Positions 42,291 through 51,486 of a stretch of DNA of 64,000 nucleotides are shown one piece after another. The first letter of the stretch is position 1. Every line of letters begins with the position of its first letter. Location: the NCBI RefSeq assembly GCF_051513965.1, contig NZ_CP195847.1:310001-374000 (forward strand). The letters run 5' to 3'. The DNA comes from Paramicrobacterium sp051513965. GTDB lineage: Bacteria > Actinomycetota > Actinomycetes > Actinomycetales > Microbacteriaceae. A program made the translations under genes and the position numbers. Below the pieces are notes generated by a model, which saw only the letters and a list, made by a program, of their open reading frames with translations, was not told where the DNA came from and ran no database searches.

Positions 42291-42308
42291 CATTACAACG
42301 ATGTAATG
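42291..42308. promoter_or_regulatory. Putative LacI-family operator
   Basis: CATTACAACGATGTAATG has complementary 7-bp arms and a central CG, the usual form of LacI-family sites. It lies 28 bp before the start of the sugar-binding protein gene, in a position to block transcription. Confidence 0.65.
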
Positions 42309-42336
42309 ATGGAGCAACCACAAAGGAGTGATGCAG

Positions 42337-43683
42337 ATGATTCAACCTTCACAGCCGGGGCGCTCGGGCCCACTGCTGTCGCGCAGACGGATGCTCACGG
42401 GCACCGCCGCGCTCCTGGGCGGCGCATTCGCGGCGCCTGCGCTCGCCGGCTGCTCGTCGGCAGCGGCATCCGATGTCTCTCACCTCAGCTTCTGGCACCT
42501 GCTGAGCGGGGGAGACGGAATCACGATGTCCACCATCGTCTCCGACGTCGAGAAGCAGCTCGGCTCGATTACCGTCGATCAGACCGTTCTCGCCTGGGGA
42601 GCCCCGTACTACACGAAGCTCGCCATGGCCGCCGCCGGCGGTCGGGCCCCCGACCTCGCGATCATGCACGCGAGCCGTGTCACCGGCTGGGCGCCCGGCG
42701 GCCTGCTCGACCCGTGGGATCTTGACCTGCTCGCCGAGTTCGGCGTGGGCGAGGACACGTTCAAGCCGCGCATCTGGGAGAAGGGGTTCACCGACGACAA
42801 GCTCTACTCGGTGGCGCTCGACTCCCACCCGTTCATCATGTTCTTCAACACTGACGTCGCCGACGAAGCGGGAGTGCTGACCTCGGACGGCACCCTGATC
42901 GAGACGTCGACTCCCGACGAGTTCATCGACATGGCGCTCGAGATGCAGGCGGTCACCGGTCAGCACGGGCTGTCGTGGGGCTACCTGAACGATGGCGCTC
43001 AGCTCTGGCGGCTCTTCTACACGCTCTATCGTCAGCACGGCGCCGAGATGGTGCTCGAGACCGGCAAGACTGCGCAATACGACGAGGATGCCGCGATCGA
43101 GTCGCTCGAATTCATGACGAAGCTCGTGGATGGCAACATCGCCGCAAAGAACAGCGACATCGCGAACGGCATCGCTGAGTTCGCGGGCGGCAAGAGCGGG
43201 ATGCTCTTCTCGGGCGTGTGGGAGCTGAGGACGATGCAGGATGCCGGTATCCCGTTCGATGCCTCGATCATTCCGACTCTCTACGGAACTCCCGCGGTCT
43301 ATGCCGACTCGCACACGTTCGTGCTGCCGCACCAGTCGAGCCCAGACGAGGCGAAGCGACGCGCCGCCTACGAGTTCATGTCCACCGTGCTCAAGGGCTC
43401 GATCGACTGGGCCGGTGCCGGCCACATTCCCGCGTATCTGCCGGTCATCGAAGACCCGGCGTACGACGATCTCATTCCGCAGGCGCACTACGCAAACGCC
43501 GCGGACCTCATCAACTACGACCCGCCCGCGTGGTTCACGGGCTCGGGATCTGACTTCCAGACCTACTTCCTCGATGCGATTCAGGGCGTGATGCTCGGCG
43601 GCACGACGCCGAAGGCCGGCTTCTCGTCGTTCATCTCACGCATCAACTCGCTGCTCGCCAAGCCGAATCCGGTGACGGTATGA
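42337..43683 (+). CDS. Sugar ABC transporter substrate-binding lipoprotein (arabinosaccharide type)
   Basis: 448-aa family 1 solute-binding protein. The ATG at 42337 is chosen since AAAGGAG lies 8 nt before it; GTG/ATG 2-3 codons earlier are too close. A twin-arginine-like RRRMLTGTAALLGG segment leads to the lipobox ALAGC. The mature protein has the binding-protein fold (ITVDQTVLAWGAPYYTKLAM, GRAPDLAIMHASR, GKSGMLFSGVWELR). Genes for two permeases and an arabinofuranosidase follow, so arabino-oligosaccharides are the likely ligand. No ATPase gene is present, so a shared MsiK-type ATPase is expected elsewhere. Confidence 0.85.
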   Translation: MIQPSQPGRSGPLLSRRRMLTGTAALLGGAFAAPALAGCSSAAASDVSHLSFWHLLSGGDGITMSTIVSDVEKQLGSITVDQTVLAWGAPYYTKLAMAAAGGRAPDLAIMHASRVTGWAPGGLLDPWDLDLLAEFGVGEDTFKPRIWEKGFTDDKLYSVALDSHPFIMFFNTDVADEAGVLTSDGTLIETSTPDEFIDMALEMQAVTGQHGLSWGYLNDGAQLWRLFYTLYRQHGAEMVLETGKTAQYDEDAAIESLEFMTKLVDGNIAAKNSDIANGIAEFAGGKSGMLFSGVWELRTMQDAGIPFDASIIPTLYGTPAVYADSHTFVLPHQSSPDEAKRRAAYEFMSTVLKGSIDWAGAGHIPAYLPVIEDPAYDDLIPQAHYANAADLINYDPPAWFTGSGSDFQTYFLDAIQGVMLGGTTPKAGFSSFISRINSLLAKPNPVTV

Positions 43684-43735
43684 GTGCCCCACGCTGGCAG
43701 CGCACGGCGCTGCGCGATGACGAAGGAGTCTCGCT

Positions 43736-44668
43736 GTGACAACGGCAACCGCAAGAAACGTGCTCTCCGACACGGGAGCGACGGTGCGCGCGACGCGTGC
43801 GAGCCGTCCGCGTGAAGGACTCACCGGGTGGGCGTTCATCGCGCCCTTCGGCATCCTCTTCATTCTGTTCATGCTCGTGCCGATCGTGTGGGGCCTCTAC
43901 CTGAGCTTCACGAATCAGAGCCTCACGGGTGCCGGCGGCGACCTCATCGGCTTCGACAACTACGCCGAGGCGCTCGCCGACCCCGACATGTGGCGCTCGA
44001 TGCTCAACATCGTCTGGTTCACGGTGCTCAGCACGATTCCGCTCGTCGTGATCGCGCTCGCTCTCGCGCTGCTCGTCAACACGGGACTGCCGGGCCAGTG
44101 GCTGTGGCGGCTGTCGTTCTTCATGCCGTATCTGCTCGCATCGACCGTGGTGTCGCTCATCTGGGTGTGGCTGTACAACCCGCAGCTCGGGCTGTTCAAC
44201 GCCATCCTCGGCTGGTTTGGCGTCGACCCGGTCACGTGGCTGCAGGACCCGAACTTCGCGATGCTCTCGGTCGTGATCACGACCGTGTGGTGGACGATCG
44301 GCTTCAACTTCCTGCTGTATCTCGCTGCGCTGCAGAATATCCCCGAGCACCAGTACGAGGCGGCCTCGCTCGACGGCGCCGGGCGCTGGCGCACACTGTT
44401 CTCCATCACGATTCCGCAGCTCGGGCCGACCACCGTCATGGTCGTGATTCTGCAGATTCTCGCCTCGCTCAAGGTCTTCGACCAGATCTACCAGATGACC
44501 TCGGGCGGCCCGGCCGGCACCACGCGTTCGGCAGTGCAGTACATCTTCGAGACGGGGTTCACCGGGTTCCGCTTCGGCTATTCGTCGGCGATCTCGTACA
44601 TCTTCTTCGTTCTCATCATCATCGTCTCGGTGATCCAGTTCCGCATCACGGCGCGAAGGAGCGCATGA
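43736..44668 (+). CDS. Sugar ABC transporter permease 1 (MalF/UgpA type)
   Basis: 310-aa inner-membrane subunit with six helices. GTG start. The first helix is WAFIAPFGILFILFMLVPIV, and the EAA loop is EAASLDGAGRWRTLFSITIP. Part of the arabinosaccharide operon. The stop is 1 bp before the next start, so permeases are coupled. Confidence 0.9.
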   Translation: MTTATARNVLSDTGATVRATRASRPREGLTGWAFIAPFGILFILFMLVPIVWGLYLSFTNQSLTGAGGDLIGFDNYAEALADPDMWRSMLNIVWFTVLSTIPLVVIALALALLVNTGLPGQWLWRLSFFMPYLLASTVVSLIWVWLYNPQLGLFNAILGWFGVDPVTWLQDPNFAMLSVVITTVWWTIGFNFLLYLAALQNIPEHQYEAASLDGAGRWRTLFSITIPQLGPTTVMVVILQILASLKVFDQIYQMTSGGPAGTTRSAVQYIFETGFTGFRFGYSSAISYIFFVLIIIVSVIQFRITARRSA

Positions 44669-44669
44669 C

Positions 44670-45566
44670 ATGTCGACAGTGACCGAACATATGACAGTTC
44701 CCGCGGCCGCTCGCCGCGCGGCATCCGCCCCCTCGCATCGTCGGCGTAGGCTCGGCCCGGCGGGAATCGCGGCGCTCGCCGTTCTGATCGTGCTGGCGAT
44801 CGCGTGGCTGCTGCCCTTCGTCTGGGCGATCGTCACATCGCTCAAGACAGAGACGGATGCCGCATCAGCGGAGCTGTGGCCGGCCCACGGCTTCACCTTC
44901 GCCGCCTACGCGAAGGTGCTCGCAGAAGGCAATGTGCCGATCTGGGCGTGGAACAGCCTCTTCACGTCCGCGGCCATCACGGCCATCACGGTGCTGACCT
45001 CTGCGCTCGCCGCCTACGCGTTCTCGCGCATGAGGTTCCGCGGCAACAAGACGGTCTTCGTGCTCGTGATCGCGGCGATCGCCGTGCCGCCGCAGGTGCT
45101 GATCGTGCCGCTGTTCTACGAGATGCTCGCGATGGATCTCGTCGACACGTACTGGGGGCTCATGCTCCCGCAGGTCGTGCAGCCGATCATCGTGCTCATT
45201 CTGAAGCAGTTCTTCGACCAGATTCCGGTCGAGCTCGAGGAAGCCGCGCGCGTTGACGGCGCCAGTCGACTGCGCGTCTTCGTGTCGATCGTGATGCCGC
45301 TGTCGCGCCCGATTCTCGCCGCTGTGTCGATCTTCGTGTTCGTCTGGGCGTGGAACAACTTCCTCTGGCCGTTCATCATCATCAACGACCCGCAGCTCAT
45401 GACCCTGCCGGTCGGCCTCCAGACGGTCAAGAGCGCCTACGGCATCCAGTATGCGCAGAATATGGCCATGGCGATTCTGGCAGCGCTGCCACTCATCATC
45501 GTGTTCCTCTTCTTCCAACGTCAGATCATCAAGGGCATCGCGACCACCGGCTTCGGCGGTCAGTGA
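44670..45566 (+). CDS. Sugar ABC transporter permease 2 (MalG/UgpE type)
   Basis: 298-aa partner permease. A basic, Ala-rich N-terminus is followed by six helices, with EAA loop EEAARVDGASRLRVFVSIVM and a last helix ILAALPLIIVFLFFQRQIIK. ATG follows GAAGGAG. It forms the channel with the preceding gene product. Confidence 0.9.
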   Translation: MSTVTEHMTVPAAARRAASAPSHRRRRLGPAGIAALAVLIVLAIAWLLPFVWAIVTSLKTETDAASAELWPAHGFTFAAYAKVLAEGNVPIWAWNSLFTSAAITAITVLTSALAAYAFSRMRFRGNKTVFVLVIAAIAVPPQVLIVPLFYEMLAMDLVDTYWGLMLPQVVQPIIVLILKQFFDQIPVELEEAARVDGASRLRVFVSIVMPLSRPILAAVSIFVFVWAWNNFLWPFIIINDPQLMTLPVGLQTVKSAYGIQYAQNMAMAILAALPLIIVFLFFQRQIIKGIATTGFGGQ

Positions 45567-45597
45567 GGCCAGCTACCACCATCGAACAAGGAGATTC

Positions 45598-47130
45598 ATG
45601 ACAACCGCCCACATCACCGTCGACCGCGACTTCCGCATCGGCGAGGTGCCGCGTCGCCTCTTCGGCTCGTTCGTCGAGCACATGGGGCGCTGCGTGTACA
45701 CCGGCATCTACGAGCCGGGGCATCCGCAGGCCGACGAGCGGGGCTTCCGCCGTGACGTGCTCGAGCTCGTGAAGGAGATGGGACCGACGGTCGTACGGTA
45801 CCCGGGAGGCAACTTCGTCTCGGGCTTCAACTGGGAGGACAGCGTCGGACCGGTCGATCAGCGGCCCACGCGCATCGACGGCGCCTGGCACACCATCGAG
45901 ACCAACGCGTTCGGTCTGCACGAGTTCGTCGACTGGGCTCGCGAGGCCGAGGTCGAGGTGATGGAGGCGATCAACCTCGGCACACGGGGGGTGGATGCCG
46001 CTCGCGCGCTCGTCGAGTACGCCAACCACCCGGGAGGCACCGCCTGGAGTGACATGCGTCGCAAGAACGGTGCGGAGGAGCCCTTCGACATCAAGCTGTG
46101 GTGCCTCGGCAACGAGCTCGATGGGCCGTGGCAGATCGGTCACAAGACCGCCGACGAGTACGGCCGTCTCGCGCAGGAGACCGCGAAGGCCATGAAGCTC
46201 GTCGACCCGTCGATCGAGCTCGTCGCAGTGGGCAGCTCCAACACGGGCATGCCGACATTCGGCGCGTGGGAGCACGCGGTGCTGAACCACGCGTACGACG
46301 AGGTGGACTACATCTCGCTGCACGCCTACTACCAGGAGCACGACGGCGACGCGAAGAGCTTCCTCGCGACGGCCGTCGACATGGACTACTTCATCGAGTC
46401 CGTCATCGCGACGGCGGATGCCGTCGGCGCTCAACGCAAGACCCGAAAGAAGATCAACCTGTCGTTCGACGAGTGGAACGTCTGGTATCAGTCCGGTCTC
46501 GATACAGACGACCAGCCGCACAACGTCGAGAAGTCATGGCGTACGCATCCGCGTCTGATCGAAGACGAGTACAACGTGACGGATGCCGTCGTGGTCGGCA
46601 CGTTCCTCAACTCACTGCTGCGGCACGGTGACCGCGTGACGATTGCGAACCAGGCGCAGCTCGTCAACGTCATCGCGCCGATCCGCAGTGAGGAGGGCGG
46701 CCCGGCATGGCGGCAGAGCATCTTCTGGCCGTTCGCGCGCATGGCGAAGCTGGCGCGCGGAACCATCCTGCGCACCGCGGTCACGAGCGACAAGATCGAC
46801 ACGGCGAAGTACGGCGATGCGGATGCTGTGGATGTTAGCGTCACGTGGGATGAGGAGTCCGGCAAGCTCGCGTTCTTCCTCGCGAACCGGGGGCTCGACG
46901 AGGCTGCGGACGTCTCCGTGAAGCTCGGCGGCTTCACGGCATCCGGTGTCTCACGCGCCGAGGTGCTCACCGTACCCGAGGGCGGCGACCGCTTCAGCTC
47001 GAACACGCAGAATGCGCAGCCGGTCGGCCTCACGCCGCTGGAGGGTGTGACCGCGGAGGGGTCCGCGCTGCGTCTCTCGCTCCCGGCTCTGTCGTGGGCG
47101 GTCGTGGAGGTCGATGTGACCCGCGTCTGA
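45598..47130 (+). CDS. abfA: Alpha-N-arabinofuranosidase (GH51)
   Basis: 510-aa intracellular glycosidase removing arabinofuranosyl units from oligosaccharides. ATG behind AAGGAG. The N-terminal strand RLFGSFVEHMGRCVYTGIYE, the acid/base Glu in LWCLGNELDGPWQIGH and the nucleophile Glu in NLSFDEWNVWYQ are the GH51 marks. No signal peptide is present, so substrates must be imported, consistent with the transporter just upstream. A GC hairpin ends the operon. Confidence 0.93.
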   Translation: MTTAHITVDRDFRIGEVPRRLFGSFVEHMGRCVYTGIYEPGHPQADERGFRRDVLELVKEMGPTVVRYPGGNFVSGFNWEDSVGPVDQRPTRIDGAWHTIETNAFGLHEFVDWAREAEVEVMEAINLGTRGVDAARALVEYANHPGGTAWSDMRRKNGAEEPFDIKLWCLGNELDGPWQIGHKTADEYGRLAQETAKAMKLVDPSIELVAVGSSNTGMPTFGAWEHAVLNHAYDEVDYISLHAYYQEHDGDAKSFLATAVDMDYFIESVIATADAVGAQRKTRKKINLSFDEWNVWYQSGLDTDDQPHNVEKSWRTHPRLIEDEYNVTDAVVVGTFLNSLLRHGDRVTIANQAQLVNVIAPIRSEEGGPAWRQSIFWPFARMAKLARGTILRTAVTSDKIDTAKYGDADAVDVSVTWDEESGKLAFFLANRGLDEAADVSVKLGGFTASGVSRAEVLTVPEGGDRFSSNTQNAQPVGLTPLEGVTAEGSALRLSLPALSWAVVEVDVTRV

Positions 47131-47151
47131 GCTGATCCACGGTGAAAGAAC

Positions 47152-47191
47152 AGCGCCGGGGCGTCTGCGAATCCGCAGGCGTCCCGGCGCT
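47152..47191 (+). terminator. Terminator hairpin of the arabinosaccharide operon
   Basis: AGCGCCGGGGCGTCTGCG (47152-47169) pairs with CGCAGGCGTCCCGGCGCT (47174-47191) with two G-U wobbles. It is shared with the convergent SRPBCC gene. Confidence 0.75.
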
Positions 47192-47218
47192 CGTTGTCCT
47201 CCGGTCAGCGTGCCCGAG

Positions 47219-47692
47219 TCAGCGTCCTGTGGCGTCGGGTTTGCGGGATACGTCTCCACGCCATGCACCTGACTCGAAGCCGTTTGACTCGATCAGCTTC
47301 TTGAACTGGGCGAGATCCTTCTTCACTGCGACGTCGTCGGCCTGCAGAGCCGCGCCGATCTTCTCGGTCGCGCCCTCGGGTGCCCACGTCATCTCGAGGT
47401 GGATGCGGGTTTCGTCGTCGGAGATGCGATGGAAGGTCACGACGCCGCTGTGCTGCGGCTCGCCCATCGACCGCCACGCGATGCGTTCATCGGGTGTCTG
47501 CTCGGTGATGGTGGTGTCGAACTCGCGCGTGACGCCGCCGACCGTGACCGTCCAGTGATTGTGCGTGTCGTCGACCTGCGTGACAGAGTCCACGTTCGAC
47601 ATGAATTGCGGGAACGACTCGAACTGCGTCCACTGGTTGTATGCCGTCGTGATCGGAACGTCGACCTGCACGGACTCCTGCACAGTGCTCAT
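47219..47692 (-). CDS. SRPBCC (polyketide cyclase/START-like) protein
   Basis: 157-aa protein of the SRPBCC fold, which binds hydrophobic ligands in a deep cavity. It begins STVQESVQVDVPITTAYNQW and continues with FPQFMSNVDSVTQVDD, the strand HWTVTVGG, and RIAWRSMGEPQHSG. The ATG is behind AGGAGG. Members like this are frequent next to stress genes; the ligand is unknown. Confidence 0.85.
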   Translation of the reverse strand: MSTVQESVQVDVPITTAYNQWTQFESFPQFMSNVDSVTQVDDTHNHWTVTVGGVTREFDTTITEQTPDERIAWRSMGEPQHSGVVTFHRISDDETRIHLEMTWAPEGATEKIGAALQADDVAVKKDLAQFKKLIESNGFESGAWRGDVSRKPDATGR

Positions 47693-47827
47693 GGAAACCT
47701 CCTGGCGTCTGGTTGCCGGACGTGCTGGCTGCACGCTCACGGCGATCCTAGAGGCTGCGTCGAGGCACATGGCAGGGGCTTGCGTCGGCCTCGACGAGTG
47801 TCTATGTGAGGACGAGCAGAAGCCAGA

Positions 47828-48751
47828 TCAGAGCGCGCGGATGCTCCACCCCGCAGTCACGGGCTCACCGGGGTTCAGCGTGATGAGATCGGTGCCCGAA
47901 TTGAAGGCGTCCGGCGGGCAGGTCATCGGCTCGACCGCGAGCCCGATGCGGTCCATTGCTGGGTCGTCCTGGTCGGCGGTGTGTACCTGCACCCACGGGC
48001 ACGCGTCGTCCCACGTCATGGCCACGCCGGTTCCGTTTGCCGACGTGACGCGGACCTCGGCGATTCCGTCGGCGTCGCGGCTGAGATCCGTGAACGCGTG
48101 GTCGATGAACGTGTCTGCGATCGCGCGCTGCTCCCGGAAGTCGAACTCTGTTCCGTCGACCGACTCGAGCCCAGTCGGAATCAGCCGATCGGGTGTCACC
48201 GTGAGAACGGATGCCGCGGGAATCACCGCGCTCCAATCGTCGACGCGGCCCTCGCCCGCAACGAGATACGGGTGCGGCCCGGTCCCGAAAGGCGCCGGCT
48301 CCCCGGCACGGTTCACCGCGGTCACCGTGCTCGTGAGGCCATCGTCGCCGAGCGCGAACCGCACGGCGACGTCGACCGTGAACGGATAGCCCTCCTGTGC
48401 TGGAATCGTCGCGGAGAGTGTCACATCGGAGTCGCTCTGGTCCGTGATCGCGTAGTCCAGCCAGGCCCCGAGCCCGTGCAGCGCGTGTCCCCGGGCGGGT
48501 TCGGTCAGCGCCAGCTGATGTTCGGCACCGTCCCAGGAGTAGCGTCCGTCGACCACGCGATTCGGCCACGGCACGAGCGTCGCACCCCTGTAGGCCGGAC
48601 GCACCTCGTCCGCCTCGAACGGAACGACGAGATCGCGGCCGGTGTGCGTGAGACTGCGCAGGCTAGCGCCGACGGAGGCGATGGATGCCTCGTAGCTGCC
48701 GTGCCGCAGGGTGATGTTCTGTCCGGAGAGGTGCTGTGCCATGGCCCCCAT
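47828..48751 (-). CDS. Aldose 1-epimerase family protein
   Basis: 307-aa mutarotase. Seen are RGATLVPWPNRVVDGRYSW, the catalytic His in RGHALHGLGAWLDY and FGTGPHPYLV, and the Glu in GLAVEPMTCPPDAFNSG. ATG at 48751 or 48742. It is placed after the arabinosaccharide operon, so it may interconvert anomers of sugars released there, but it is on the opposite strand and separate. Confidence 0.9.
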   Translation of the reverse strand: MGAMAQHLSGQNITLRHGSYEASIASVGASLRSLTHTGRDLVVPFEADEVRPAYRGATLVPWPNRVVDGRYSWDGAEHQLALTEPARGHALHGLGAWLDYAITDQSDSDVTLSATIPAQEGYPFTVDVAVRFALGDDGLTSTVTAVNRAGEPAPFGTGPHPYLVAGEGRVDDWSAVIPAASVLTVTPDRLIPTGLESVDGTEFDFREQRAIADTFIDHAFTDLSRDADGIAEVRVTSANGTGVAMTWDDACPWVQVHTADQDDPAMDRIGLAVEPMTCPPDAFNSGTDLITLNPGEPVTAGWSIRAL

Positions 48752-48892
48752 CTTGCCGTACTCCTCCGACAGGAGTGAGTGCCCTCGCCGACACGCGCGG
48801 CCGGCGCCGACATAGCCGATTCACAGGAGGATCCAGCCCGGTGTCAGTGCCGAGTGATTGACTGGCCGTCCACCCCAACTCTGAGGAGCGCA

Positions 48893-49462
48893 ATGTCTGG
48901 TTCTGAACCGCAGACCCGTCTGTATCTCGACGTCGACGGCGCCATCAACGCCGACGAACCCCCGTTCTCCGAGGTGAAATCCACGCGCGTGCAGATCGAG
49001 TACGGCGGGGGAATGATGAGTCGCATGCCCCTCACGTGGGCTCCCGAGGTCGTCGCTCAGCTCGATGAGATGCGTGAGGAGTTCGACCTCGAGCTGGTGT
49101 GGCTGTCGACCTGGAACGAGATGCACGCCTCCATGACGAAGCTGGCTCCTGCGCTCGGCGGGCTCTTCGGTGGGCGCGCGATCATGGACGTCGACGCGAT
49201 CTCCACCGATCGCGGCCGGGGGTGGTGGAAGGCACAGAGCATCATCGCCGATCAGGAGGTCTCGCCGGCTCCGTTCGTCTGGATCGACGACGAGGCGGTC
49301 ATGGCGCACGGCGGTCTCGTCGCCGATGCGACCGCGGGCACACCCTCGCTGACGTTGACGACCGTGTTCGAGCACGGAATCGAGCGTCTGCACCTCGCGC
49401 AGATGCGCTCGTTCCTTGGCAGCCTGCGCACCGAGGGAGAGTTTGCGCTGGCGCACGGCTGA
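48893..49462 (+). CDS. HAD-like domain protein
   Basis: 189 aa. ATG behind GAGGAG. The start RLYLDVDGAIN resembles a HAD motif I with Asp-x-Asp. A WLSTWNEM segment with the Ser/Thr position and PFVWIDDEAV for the acidic motif complete a HAD-like plan in which the usual lysine is hard to place. Such proteins are common in actinobacteria as uncharacterised phosphatases. Substrate unknown. Confidence 0.65.
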   Translation: MSGSEPQTRLYLDVDGAINADEPPFSEVKSTRVQIEYGGGMMSRMPLTWAPEVVAQLDEMREEFDLELVWLSTWNEMHASMTKLAPALGGLFGGRAIMDVDAISTDRGRGWWKAQSIIADQEVSPAPFVWIDDEAVMAHGGLVADATAGTPSLTLTTVFEHGIERLHLAQMRSFLGSLRTEGEFALAHG

Positions 49463-49508
49463 GCGCAAGGTGGTTGCCACCGCGCCCGGTTCGCCATAGC
49501 GTGACGGT

Positions 49509-49745
49509 ATGGCAGAGCATTCTGGACAGCCGATGGCGTTACCGACCGAGCGCGACGAGCGCATGAACCCGGTCGGCCCATGGGTGCGTCAGCTCAACAT
49601 CGACGAGCTCCGCGAGGAGCTCAGCGACACTGTGCGCGCGATCCGCGGCAAGATCGCTCCGGTGGCCATCAGCCTCGGCATCGCCGCCGCAGCGGGTGTC
49701 GTGTGCGTGATCGCCATGAAGATGAGCGGGGATGCCCATGACTGA
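49509..49745 (+). CDS. Small single-helix membrane protein
   Basis: 78 aa. A soluble N-terminus containing LNIDELREELSDTVRAIRGK is followed by one transmembrane helix (VAISLGIAAAAGVVCVIAMK). Its 3' end overlaps the YihY gene by 14 bp, so the two are coupled. It resembles short DUF3618-like proteins, but the match is weak. Confidence 0.6.
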   Translation: MAEHSGQPMALPTERDERMNPVGPWVRQLNIDELREELSDTVRAIRGKIAPVAISLGIAAAAGVVCVIAMKMSGDAHD

Positions 49746-50766
49746 CGCTCCGGAATACGCGACCAGACCGCAGACCGTCCCCACGGGCTCCAACCGTCTC
49801 AAGTGGCGCAGCGTCAAGGTCAGCTACATCCGCGCTGTGAAGAGCTTCGTCGCGAACAAGGTCACCGATATCGCGGCAACGCTGACGTACTTCTTCGTAC
49901 TGGCGATGTTCCCCGGCCTCGTGGCGCTCGTCTCGATCCTGTCTCTCGTGAACGCCGACGGTTCTGTGAGCGACGGTCTGATCCAGATGCTGAAGGACTT
50001 CGCCCCGAAGGAGACCGCTGACACTCTGGCGGGCCCCATCACCAAGGTCATGTCGGCGCCGGGGGCAGGCCTCGGACTGCTCCTCGGTCTGCTCGGTGCG
50101 ATCTGGTCTGCGTCGAAGTACGTCGACGCTTTCTCTCGCGCAGTGAACCGCATCTACGGCGTCGCCGAGGGCCGCTCGGCCATCGCTCTGCGCGGCACGG
50201 TGCTGCTGCTCACCGCGGTGTGTCTCATCGGCCTCGCGATCATGGCTGTGCTGCTCATCATCAGCGCTCCGGTCGCGCGTCTCATCGGTTCGTTCATCGG
50301 ACTGGGCGACGCGGCTGTGCTCACCTGGAACATCGCGAAGTGGCCCGTGCTGGTCTTCGCGGGGGTGCTGCTCATCGCGCTTCTCTACTACTTCGCCCCG
50401 AACGTGAAGCCCTCGAAGTTCCGCTGGGCGAGCATCGGCGCGATCACCGCGCTTGTGGTTTGGGCGATCACGACGGCCGGTTTCGTCACCTACGTGTCCA
50501 ACTCCAGCAGCTACAACGCCACGTACGGGTCTCTCGGTGGAATCATCGTGTTCCTGATCTGGCTGTACCTCAGCAACATGGCGCTGCTGTTCGGGGCAGA
50601 GGTGGATGCTGAGCTGGAGCGCGCGCGTCAGCTGCAGGCGGGCATCGAGGCCGAGTACATCGTGCAGCTTCCGCTGAGAGGCACGTCGATGATCGACAAG
50701 CGCATCGAAGCCGAGGCCAAGTCGGTCATCGAGGCGAAGAAGCTGCGTCGCTCGTTCGAGCGCTGA
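49732..50766 (+). CDS. YihY/BrkB-family inner-membrane protein
   Basis: 344-aa protein with six helices. The family start SYIRAVKSFVANKVTDIAAT and FFVLAMFPGLVALVSIL, the central GLLLGLLGAIWSASKYVDAF, and the ending NATYGSLGGIIVFLIWLYLS are all present. The role of the family is not settled (it was once called ribonuclease BN in error). Convergent with the MarR gene, which is 1 bp away. Confidence 0.92.
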   Translation: MPMTDAPEYATRPQTVPTGSNRLKWRSVKVSYIRAVKSFVANKVTDIAATLTYFFVLAMFPGLVALVSILSLVNADGSVSDGLIQMLKDFAPKETADTLAGPITKVMSAPGAGLGLLLGLLGAIWSASKYVDAFSRAVNRIYGVAEGRSAIALRGTVLLLTAVCLIGLAIMAVLLIISAPVARLIGSFIGLGDAAVLTWNIAKWPVLVFAGVLLIALLYYFAPNVKPSKFRWASIGAITALVVWAITTAGFVTYVSNSSSYNATYGSLGGIIVFLIWLYLSNMALLFGAEVDAELERARQLQAGIEAEYIVQLPLRGTSMIDKRIEAEAKSVIEAKKLRRSFER

Positions 50767-50767
50767 G

Positions 50768-51205
50768 TCAGCTGGTCGCGTTGCGCAGCTTCGTCGTCAG
50801 CTGCGTCAGACGCTCGAGCTCGGCGGCGGAGAGCGCCGCGGTCATGGTGTCCGTGATGGCCTCCATGTGCTTCACGGCGATGCGACGGTACTCGTCGTAG
50901 CCGGCATCCGTCATTGTCACGATGGTGCTGCGGCCGTCTTTCTCGTCGGCACCCTTCTTCACGTAGCCCTTCGCGACGAGTCGGTCGATCATGCGTGAGA
51001 CGCTCGGCTGACTGAGCAGCACGATCTTGTTCAGGTCGCGCAGCCGCGCCGAGCGCTCGGGCTCGCGACTCAGGTTGAAGAGGATGTCGTATTCGTTCAG
51101 CGAGATGTCTCCTGGCGGGAACTCCTCGTGCAGAATGCGCATCACCTGCACCTGCGCGCGAAAGAGCGACTCCCACGCGTGCACGGCCGTGGCTCTCTGA
51201 GACAT
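50768..51205 (-). CDS. MarR-family transcriptional regulator
   Basis: 145 aa starting at the ATG behind AGGAGGA. The winged helix shows ISLNEYDILFNLSREPERS, LLSQPSVSRMIDRLVAKGYV, and the wing KKGADEKDGRSTIV. Helices at both ends serve for dimerisation. A target operon is not obvious, since its neighbours are convergent or distant. Confidence 0.9.
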   Translation of the reverse strand: MSQRATAVHAWESLFRAQVQVMRILHEEFPPGDISLNEYDILFNLSREPERSARLRDLNKIVLLSQPSVSRMIDRLVAKGYVKKGADEKDGRSTIVTMTDAGYDEYRRIAVKHMEAITDTMTAALSAAELERLTQLTTKLRNATS

Positions 51206-51309
51206 GACGTTTCCTCCTGCATTCAAGAATACGGATGCCGGAAGAAGGCGTGGAGTCGCCGCGCTAGTGTGACCCGACCATGGATCTGGGTCAGCGAGTT
51301 AAACAGATC

Positions 51310-51343
51310 GAGGGTCGGTCGTAGAGGCTTACGACCGACCCTC
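51310..51343. terminator. Strong hairpin, probable terminator
   Basis: GAGGGTCGGTCGTA (51310-51323) and TACGACCGACCCTC (51330-51343) pair perfectly. It sits in the 281-bp space upstream of MarR and downstream of the sulfatase, whose transcript comes from the right. The rest of the gap is AT-richer, with no gene. Confidence 0.6.
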
Positions 51344-51486
51344 TCCCTTGCACCAAGAGTGTCCTGCAATCACATTCCACGTCAGCTGCCACAGCAAAAC
51401 AACTGACGCTCTTTGAATATATAACGGAACGGTAACGCCGTCTAGTTACCAAAGCGTTATTTTTCTGCCAATCCTCTGTGCGAGAG

